This document shows, one piece after another, positions 56,482-64,000 of a stretch of DNA of 64,000 nt. The translations under genes and the position numbers were made by a program. The DNA comes from Valencia hispanica. Its lineage: Eukaryota > Chordata > Actinopteri > Cyprinodontiformes > Valenciidae. The notes under the pieces were generated by a model, which searched no databases, was not told the DNA's origin, and was given only the letters and a program-made list of their open reading frames with translations. Position 1 is the stretch's first letter; the number at the start of each line of letters is the position of its first letter. The stretch is from positions 48,742,541 to 48,806,540 of the forward strand of contig OY747714.1 of NCBI GenBank assembly GCA_963556495.2, read 5' to 3'.

Positions 56482-57934
56482 GACTGTTTAACGTCTGTCA
56501 CAGAGAGGCGCGCACACAGTAGATGAGGTGAGTGAGTGACTGAGCTGTGAGGGAAATCTGTGACAGCCAATCTTGAATATTTACATCTAAGCGTGGGTAG
56601 GATCAGCCAGCGTTGGGTTCAGACGCAGTCAGGTTAACAGCAGCTCTGACTGCAGATTGACATGGGTGAGCGGGGCTGCAGCACCAGGCCTGGCTGCCTA
56701 TCTGCTGTAAACAGTCTGGGTTTGGAGAGAAGCCCACAGCAGATCGGCAACTCAGCGAGAAAAGTAACAAGGATACGATCTTTACGTCGGAGTCTCCAAA
56801 AAATCCAAAATAGTCACTAGATTTGTCGCTTGTCGTTTATTTGAAAAGGAGTCACTAGAGGGATCTGAAAACTCGCTGGATATAGCAACCAAGTCGCCAA
56901 GTTGGCAGCACTGCTGGATGGGGTGGAGTCACATGACTGCACCTAAATTTCAGTATCAATAGATTTTCGGTTTATCCCCCAACCCTACTTGAAATTGTTG
57001 TTAGTTTGTAAATGTTGTGACTTGGTAAAAACCCATTTAAGTAAAGAAAAAAAAATTATTTAAAGAAATCTTGCATTAGAGGTTTCAACATTCTACTTTT
57101 TGTTATCAATTTACCTACTAAAATTATTCATTTATTTTTATATGCATTATATGCTGCTGGGGTTGTTTTCAGTTAATGTCAAATTATAAGATTTAAATCT
57201 AAAGTGATTTTTGTGTTAACTTTGATTATGCTTTCACTTTGTAAAAAACTTTTAATATCAAAAATCTTGACACTGAAACTTGATACTTTTTAGAATTTTC
57301 AAATTACTTAACTTATGAAATGTTGTTCTTGTTCCTTCATATGTGCCATTTATTTGCCAAGATTAAAGTAAACTATTGTCTTTTGTCAGATTTTTTTAAA
57401 CATTATTTTTTGCTTTGTCTGTTTTACATTACTTGCCTGATAAATCAAACATTAAAAATTAAAATGTATTTTTTTGAACCACTTAAGAAGGAAGTTTCTC
57501 TATTTGTTTGTTGACCAAACAAGTATTAAATAACCAGACTGAGGTGAGCAAACCTAATATGAATAATTCATACTCCTTTTTAAAATCCCTTGGTAAATAA
57601 AGTCACGCTGTAACAGTTTCACATGTGTATTTCAATTAATCCTTTGTTATAAAATACAACATAATAGTTAAGCAATAGGCTTTCTGCTATTACCAGAACA
57701 GTTTTAGAACCTGAAGTCAAATGTAACCCTTGTATATTAAACAAATGTAATAAATATTTTTAATACAGACATGTTGGCCTGCTGAAAAGTATGTCCATGT
57801 ACTGTAAAGTATATGGATCATATAGGTGGTTGTGGCTCCTTTTGTATAATTTACTCTATTTCATTGGTGCAATAAGATATGGTGACTCATGTTCCTCTGT
57901 GAAATACCCTTGGGATTTCCTATAGGCAAGGTAA
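56482..57934. other. AT-rich non-coding stretch, right arm
   Basis: Mirror of 5696-7142; no gene seen. Confidence 0.4.
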
Positions 57935-58440
57935 TTTTTTTTGTCAAGCACACTTTCAACAACAGGGTAATTCAAGGTGGTTTACATGATTTTGTGAAAA
58001 AGAAAAAAAACAACATGGAATACGACATTGGAAATTAAAAGCAGCAATTTGGCATGAAACACACAACACATGATATACAATGAAGCATGAAAAGCAGTAA
58101 TAAAACATGAACACATTATACATATGACAGTCGTTACTCAAAGACAATTTTAAACAGATCAGTTTTTAGTTTTGATTTAAAGCAGTTCAATGTTTCAGCA
58201 GCTCTGCAGTCGTCAGGAAGTCTGTTCCAGCTAAGGGGTGCATAGAAACTGAAAGCTGGTTCTCCATGTTTGGTTTTGAGTCTAGGGATGTTCATTAGGC
58301 TAGAGTTGGAGGACCCGAGTGGTCTGGGTGGTTGGTATGATGACAAAAGGTCTTCAACATATTTTGGTGCTAAGCCATTCAATGATTTATAAACGAGTAG
58401 GAGTATTTTGACCCAATCAAGTACACAAAGCAACGGGCAA
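57935..58440 (-). mobile_element. L2-type LINE, 3' end of ORF2 and tail (right arm)
   Basis: Mirror of 5195-5695, coding on the - strand for ILLLVYKSLNGLAPKY and SFYAPLSWNRLPDD. Confidence 0.82.
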
Positions 58441-58724
58441 TTCAGAACAACAACAACATAGACCATGGAGACATCCCGGTGACTATTGCATAAAAGTAGG
58501 ATCAAGACTTCCAGGATAAATGACAGAGCCAAGCTAACTGAATCTGAAACAAGAGCATCCAGGCTTAATTGGTTGCACTAAGACCAAGCCAGGATGAGCA
58601 AACACAGATTCATTAAGCCAGGTCAACCTATCCTGGATAAATGCGTGCTGACCGCTCCATCAACTAGACCCCGCCACCGATCACAGATTCACTGATTCAG
58701 CATGGCAACTAGAGGGCTTATTTT

Positions 58725-59985
58725 ACCCTGTCAGTAAATTATGCTCAGAGATAAAGTCATTGATAAAAAAAGACTTCCCAGATAGAGATCTAAAGTTTAA
58801 TAAACTAACTTAAGTATTGTGATGATGGACAGCTGAACCTTCTGACAGGTTATCAATTTGAGATTTCGTTTAATATGAGAGTGTGTGGTTAACGGCTTAT
58901 GTTTCCTGCTGCTGATAATCACTGAAATCTTAGACTCAGGGGTGCCGGGCAAGTTCTGGGAGATGGTAGGGGTAGATTTACAGCCCGGTTCCCTCAAATA
59001 TCAAATATCTGTAATAATCAGTGGGGGGAAGCTCCCAGGCTTATTGACACTTGGAAAGGTGCCAGGGATTTGGTGTAGTTTAAGTTTAGGTGTTAATTGT
59101 GTCCCAAATTGGATTTGCTCGTTCAGTCTGTAAAGGTTCTAAATGTAGACTCATTTGATGTGGCTGAGTCACAGGAAGATGAAGACTTAATCTCTGATGG
59201 TTGTTTATCTGTTCGGTCCTGTGGTGTCATCATGACTTGCTGTTTTTGTTCTCTGATATCCATGGGCGCCTCAAGGTCAGCTTTTGGGAGCAAGTGTTTT
59301 GCTTTTTGATTTTGATAAGAGAAAATGTTTGCTGCCAACAGCCTTACTCCGGCCTTGTTAAGATAACGTTGGCCTGCTTTGAACAGATGATTAGCACTTC
59401 CAAATACTTTGAAATTATTAATAAATGTGAACGACTTCTCAGCTGATTGTTTCTTCAACCATTTATGGAGCATGCAGAGTCTGCTAAATCTTTAAACATT
59501 CCCTTCATGGACTGGTCCGCTGATGAGGATGTTTACGTTAAGTCCATCAAGTCTTTGTAGGAGATCAGAAACATTTTTTCTTCCTCGGAGAACAGGCTGG
59601 GATTGATGATTCTGTGCATTTTAAAGCTGGCCAGTGTTCATTAGAGTGTGGAGTTCTACCGGTCAGGCGCCTGTTGGCTGAGGGAGTCTCTGTGACACGG
59701 TCAGACCGACGTAACACCGGGCTACGAGGCTGTTCCTCCGTGTGTGTATTCAACGGTAAAGTTGTGTCGTTTCCATATTCAGGGTGGAGATCAAAATTAA
59801 TATCCAGACGACGTAGCTTTGTTTCAATGCCCTCAATTCTGTGGAGCGGTTTTTCAAAATCCTCAGCTGAGCAAAAAGCCATGTTGATAAGTCCAGAAAA
59901 AGTAATCCAAGAAGAGATCCGGTCCAATACAGTAACTCCAGGGGCTGGGTAGATAAAGTAACTAAGAAAAAGTTAAGAAAAGAAA
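58725..59985 (-). mobile_element. L2-type LINE 5' part: ORF1 and start of ORF2, running out of the right arm
   Basis: On the - strand ORF1 starts near 59927. Its N-terminal part (59927-59565, with LHRIEGIETKLRRL) is followed after a frameshift by an esterase-like part (about 59560-59123: VNILISGPVHEGN, FINNFKVFGSANHLFKA, VRLLAANIF). ORF2 begins at about 58830-58730. The element is unbroken across 58831, the point where the ERV interrupts the matching sequence in the left arm. Stops and frameshifts make it inactive. Confidence 0.72.
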
Positions 59986-60149
59986 AGAAAACAGGAAAAG
60001 CAAACTGAAAATAAAATAAAGTTGGGGGGGGATCGGGAGAGAGACAAAGAGAGGCTGCTCCTCCTTCAGCAGTCTAAAGTGTAAAGCAGCAGGTTGTCCA
60101 TCATAAAGATCCTTCACGAGGAGTTCCAGGCGTTGCGCGAATTTCTGGT

Positions 60150-61130
60150 GTTTAGCCATCAACAGGAGTCCTACTTAGCTGCAGAGAACCAGAGCCTCAA
60201 GGACTCAGTTCATGCCCTCACACAAGGTATGGATAAGCTTTTATGGGAAAATAAAAAAATAAAATAAACCATCCTGGACCTACAGTGAAAAATGTAGGGA
60301 CAATCTTATTTTTGCTGGAATCCCGGAATGTTCTTAAGAAGATCTAAAAGCCTGTTGTAGAAGAAAATATCTTCCTCCTTGAACAAGGATGAGGCTGCAG
60401 AATGATTGACGTTTTTTCTATATTTATTAAACAGATCGGCCAGAATCAACATACAGGGCCCCAGAGCTGGGCAGTTGTCAAACTCTTCTGCACTCTTCAG
60501 TTTCCCAAACCGTAACGGTATAAAGTAATTCATTGTTTTCCCCCCAGTCCCAACTAAATTATCTTGTTGTCTAGTACCCCAAAGGTAAAAAAAAAAAACA
60601 CTTCACACTGCAGGGCAAAAGGGTGAGGGGTCAGAGGGCCTCCCTCTCCGATCGGCTCCTCACTGAAATCTGTTTAAACACACATCTCTATATGACATAT
60701 TCCCTAGATGCATTTAATAATATATACCTAATCCATTAATTCACATTACTTTGAAATATTCCCATCACAAGCCATGGTCAATAACTTTCTCCAGAAGCAG
60801 CAGAAGTTTCCACCAGAGTATGTCAACAACATACTCTTTCACTGTGTTCATTGGTTGGGAAAACGGGGGGAGCACAGATGCACGGTCTCCCAGACCGATT
60901 GTCGGCAAGTTCCAACACCATAAGCAGAAGGGAAAAGTAAACAGCCAAAGGACAGAGCTAAAAGGTATTTCGCATGAACTATCAATTCCCGAGGGAAAAC
61001 AACGCTGGGCTTTGTTCCCCCATACAGAAAACGTTTATTGAGGGGACCCGGACCATAATGGTAGATTAACATTTTATCAATGGACAGTTGTTTTGAGATA
61101 AGGATATCACTCCTTGGACAATTATTCCCT
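60150..61130 (+). pseudogene. L1-like (Tx1/L1 clade) ORF1 relic
   Basis: On the + strand, a coiled segment ESYLAAENQSLKDSVHALTQ (about 60169), then RDNLIFAGIPE (about 60296), then near 60895 RPIVGKFQHHKQKGKV and ELKGISHELSIPEGK, then NGRLTFYQWTVV (about 61050). These match the order of L1-type ORF1 proteins. Broken by stops and by a middle stretch (60330-60750) without clear homology. Confidence 0.65.
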
Positions 61131-61469
61131 GTTTTGTTTTTACCCAAGATTAGTAAGATAACACTGATATTGTTATGGACACGTATTAGTTGATGCATAG
61201 TCTATGGTACGGTTGATCCAGAGCTGAAGAAAACCAAAAAACCCAAACATGTATATTTTAACCTGTGTTATCATTGTTAACCACCTGTTACAATATTTAT
61301 TTGTTTATTGTTATAATTGTCGTCTACATTTGCATAGAACTGCCACTTCTGATGATCATAGGACATCTACTCGCATCATTTCTGACACACACATGCTCAC
61401 ACACTGTTTAATCCATGTCTTAAGAGTTAATTATGTATATGTCATGTTGGTATTTAGTTTCTTGACCCA
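61131..61469. other. Between L1 ORF1 and inserted LTR-like block, no gene seen
   Basis: AT-rich; probably the L1 inter-ORF region. No supported frame. Confidence 0.35.
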
Positions 61470-62195
61470 CATGCAGAACACCTCAGGGACACCAGTGACA
61501 GTTTAATATGTTTATTGAATAATAAAGATATGGGAAGATGCGGGAACCGGGAACACTGCTGAAGGAAATGGAGATGGGTTGCACTGCAGGAGAAGATATT
61601 CCACAGGTGAGATAATATTTCCTCAAGAGGGTATGAATAGCTGAACTCAGGTGAGGCTTACTTGGAAGGTGGAAGTTGAGCCGCCAGGGAGGAGAAGCTA
61701 GGAGTCTGGGATGAATTCGAGAACTTACTGCGGTGATTCCAGAGGTGATGGGTTGGAGAGGTCCAGGAGCGGAGGTGATACCCCAAGGGCGGGCAGCCAG
61801 AGCATGAGGGTGTAACGAGGACCACAGTGGAGCCAAGAGCTTGAAGGCTGTCAGACGTAGAGAGCGAGCGAGGGCTTCTTGAGAAGGAGGTGAACAGAGC
61901 ACGAGGAAACAATGACGTGGAATACTTGGAGAAACACGGAGAAGTTAGTTTAAAGCCTAAGTGAAATACCGACAACACTCAGGCAGTGAAGGTCTGTCAG
62001 CCACCTCCTTAAACCCTCCAGTGGAGATAAGCGCAATGAGCTGCACCTGTGAAGGTGCAGCAGGCAGGCTCCGCTTCATTCACAGGTTCCCCGCTCGCTC
62101 AGCCAGGACCTCTGGTGGAAGCTTCCAGAATACTGGAGAAGCAGCAGGAGGCAGGCAGACATAGAGAACAGACAAACACCCCAAACTCTGAACAG
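61470..62195 (-). repeat. LTR-like block, probably gypsy, inserted in the L1
   Basis: Lies between ORF1 and ORF2 of the L1-like element. On the - strand it ends with ttcaataaac and cactggtgtccctgag, as an LTR with a polyadenylation signal would. Exact edges and a target duplication were not found. Confidence 0.4.
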
Positions 62196-62205
62196 TAGAC
62201 TAGTA

Positions 62206-62361
62206 ATGACTTCAGTGATATTAGTCACCTGGAATGTGCGCGGATTTGGAGGAAATATAAAAGACAATAAAATTCTGGATGTTCTAAACCAATTGCAGGC
62301 AAACATTGTCTTTCTCAAGGAAACTCACCTATCTTATACAAAGCAATATCTGCTTAACACA
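62206..62361 (+). pseudogene. L1-like ORF2 endonuclease start, truncated
   Basis: Encodes VILVTWNVRGFGGNIKD, then ILDVLNQLQANIVFLKETHL, the beginning of an L1-type endonuclease (Asn in TWNVRG, Glu in LKETHL). Homology stops at about 62361, where unrelated sequence begins. Confidence 0.75.
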
Positions 62362-62890
62362 CCTGTTACAGCCGCTGCCTGTCTGCCTGTGAGCCATTTC
62401 AGCACCACAGATGAATGCCAGTTTGAGCCTTCTTCCCCCTCTTCCCGCAGCCTCATTCAGCACAGATTTTTTCATTCCAGCCTGATGTTTCAAGTGAGTG
62501 GATCTGCTTTAAAAGCTCCACTTGCCATTTACTGATTGGCCGCAGATATTTGTTGTGACCCCCAATCAGCTGTCTGGCCTGAGTGATCTTTGTGCTTTCA
62601 AGTTGAGTGGCTTATATTGCTGTGTAAACTTGGACAACCCTTTAAAGATCACTCGGGTATGATTACTTGTGCAATCTAGATGACTGAATCTGGCTGTTTT
62701 GCGCTCGTGTTTTACTCTGAGTTTTAGTTCTGCTAATTAGGCCAAAGAGGTTGTTTTTGCTTTATTAACTGAGCTGATTGTTTTAATCAGCACTCCTTTT
62801 AAAGGTTAATTGTTGAACTATTGTTGATGGAGCGTTGCCCCACTTTTTAAAGTTACCCGTAATTCCTTTGTCTTCTCTTAAAAGCTTGGC
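62362..62890. other. Unassigned repeat-like sequence
   Basis: Starts acacctgttacagccgctgc at the point where the L1 frame stops and contains a tttaaaagc TATA-like word. It may be an LTR fragment, but I cannot define ends. Confidence 0.3.
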
Positions 62891-63203
62891 TAAAAAGGTG
62901 AGTCTTAAGCCTGCTTTTAAAAACTAGAACGCTCTGTGTGGCCCTGAGTTCCTCCGGCAGCCTGTTCCATAGGTGAGGGCCATAATAAAGGAAAGACACC
63001 TCGCCATGAATGTGTGTCCTGACTTTAGTAATGACAAGGAGACGGATGCTAGAGGAGCGCAGACACCGTAAACGTTCATATGGTAAGAGTAGTTCTCAAA
63101 GATAGGAAGGCCGTTAAGACACTTAGAAACCATTAAATAAACCATAAAATTGATCCTGAAACATACGGGGTAGCTAATATTTGAGAATAGTAGACGTTTG
63201 AGG
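62891..63203 (-). pseudogene. LINE reverse-transcriptase C-terminal fragment
   Basis: On the - strand, in changing frames, NFMVYLMVSKCLNGLP, then GPHLWNRLPEELRATQ and FKSRLKTHLF-like, the usual C-terminal end of CR1/L2/Rex-type LINEs. It is fused in frame to the gypsy integrase remnant upstream, giving a chimeric open frame of 293 codons (63805-62924). Confidence 0.65.
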
Positions 63204-63760
63204 TCTACTATTCTTTTGTTTTGATTGAATGCTCGTTGAAGTGCAGCCTTGGTGTTTTTCCAGATGCGGCGGTAGGAGTTCAACTGAGCACGGACTGTAG
63301 GGACAACGGAATCGGGATGTGAAGATGGCAGAAGTGAGAATTGGTAGCCTAGGGAGACTTCAAATGGGGACAGACCTGTGGCAGATGATATGTGCGAATT
63401 GTGTGCATACTCAACCCAGGCTAGATCCTGACTCCAGGTTTTGGGATTTTGAGCACAGATGCATCGGAGGGAGTTCTCTATTTTCTGATTGAGCCTTTCA
63501 CACTGACCATTAGTCTGAGGTTGAAAGCCAGAAGTAAGCTTACACTTGGCCCCCAGAGCGGAACAGAAGTCTCTCCAAACCTGTGCGATGAATTGGGGGC
63601 CTCGGTCTGACAGCATCTCAGATGGGATGCCGTGGAGCCGGAAGACATGACGGAGAAGCAGTTTGAAGGTTTCGTGGGCGGATGATAATTTGGCAGGGTA
63701 GTATCGTTGAGAAAAGAAAGCACACGGATGGAGTTTGTGATCCTTAGGAGATCTTTGGGA
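63204..63760 (-). pseudogene. Ty3/gypsy integrase core fragment
   Basis: Encodes FKLLLRHVFRLHGIPSEM, SDRGPQFIAQVWRDF (second catalytic Asp), GFQPQTNGQCERLNQ (catalytic Glu), LAWVEYAHNSH and GLSPFEVSLGYQ: the core of a chromovirus-like integrase. The region of the first Asp is degraded and the zinc domain is missing. Both ends are cut by LINE sequence. Confidence 0.82.
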
Positions 63761-63764
63761 TAGG

Positions 63765-64000
63765 CATGGCAAGGCAATTTTATTTGAATAGCACACTGTC
63801 AACAACAGGGTAATTCAAGGTGTTTTACATGATTTGTTGATTTAAAAACAAAAACAAAACAAACAAACATGGAATATAATATTGGAAATTAGAAGTAAAA
63901 GTAGCAAATTAGCATGAAACTCACATTACACGTGATGAACAATAAACATACACAACACGATACACAATAAAGCAAGAGAAAGATCAATAAAGCAAAAGAG
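63765..64000 (-). mobile_element. L2-type LINE 3' tail
   Basis: Reads ggcaaggcaattttatttga then ggtaattcaaggtgttttac on the + strand, the inverse of the L2 3' tail seen at 5640-5690 and 11460-11535. Continues beyond the window. Confidence 0.75.

Larger units (their letters stand above)
37132..58831 (-). repeat. Right arm of large inverted repeat (about 21.7 kb)
   Basis: Reverse complement of 4805-25420. It is about 1.08 kb longer, explained by a right-only segment at 54448-55420 (973 bp), one extra zinc finger (84 bp) and small indels. At the inner edge the homology stops inside the 3' untranslated part of an L2 LINE. At the outer edge the right arm continues without a break into L2 sequence that the ERV interrupts on the left. 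Confidence 0.96.

Noticed and set aside
4805..58831. CRISPR array, tRNA, rRNA or bacterial operon signals
   Set aside because: None seen. The repeats are transposons and microsatellites in a vertebrate setting.

Overview
The window is vertebrate DNA, almost certainly from a teleost fish. It has no bacterial gene layout and is crowded with typical fish transposable elements: L2-type and RTE-type LINEs, Ty3/gypsy, hAT, piggyBac-like elements, and an epsilon/gamma-type endogenous retrovirus (ERV). Its only host-like gene is a C2H2 zinc-finger gene of the large teleost ZNF class, with a short acidic first exon followed by one long finger exon. The species cannot be fixed from the sequence; the repeats suggest a spiny-rayed (percomorph) fish.

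Layout. (1) Bases 1-4804 are the 3' half of an ERV on the + strand: pol (RNase H and integrase), env, and a 3' LTR at 4373-4804. (2) Bases 4805-25420 and 37132-58831 are the two arms of a very large inverted repeat. Left position p pairs with about 62552-p near the centre and 63636-p at the outer end. Each arm holds one copy of the same ZNF gene, so the two copies are transcribed divergently, away from the centre. Exon 1 is at 19104-19269 (-) and 43283-43448 (+); exon 2 is at 8430-9871 (-) and 52696-54221 (+). The introns of about 9.2 kb hold the same nested transposons in the same places, so those insertions predate the duplication. (3) Bases 25421-37131 are an unduplicated spacer made of a decayed L2 LINE, an RTE LINE inserted in its 3' tail, a TTAA-flanked DNA element, a ruined gypsy element and another L2 3' end. 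(4) Bases 58832-64000 carry the rest of an L2 element that runs out of the right arm, L1-like ORF1/ORF2 pieces and gypsy integrase debris.

The arms look nearly identical by eye but differ in four informative ways. The zinc-finger arrays have been reshuffled (11 versus 12 intact fingers, different contact residues), while the rest of the coding sequence is unchanged. A segment of about 973 bp is present only on the right (54448-55420). There is a difference of about 13 bp in the piggyBac-like element and small microsatellite differences. Finally, the ERV sits exactly at the outer end of the left arm, inside an L2 element whose uninterrupted version is at 58831 on the right. The ERV therefore arrived after the duplication, or is a haplotype difference if the repeat is an assembly artefact.

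The ERV looks inactive: the first acidic residue of the RNase H site is Asn, and env has two in-frame stops around its membrane anchor. The ZNF pair, with intact reading frames and diverged fingers, is the part most likely to be doing something now; repression of transposable elements is a reasonable but unproven guess.
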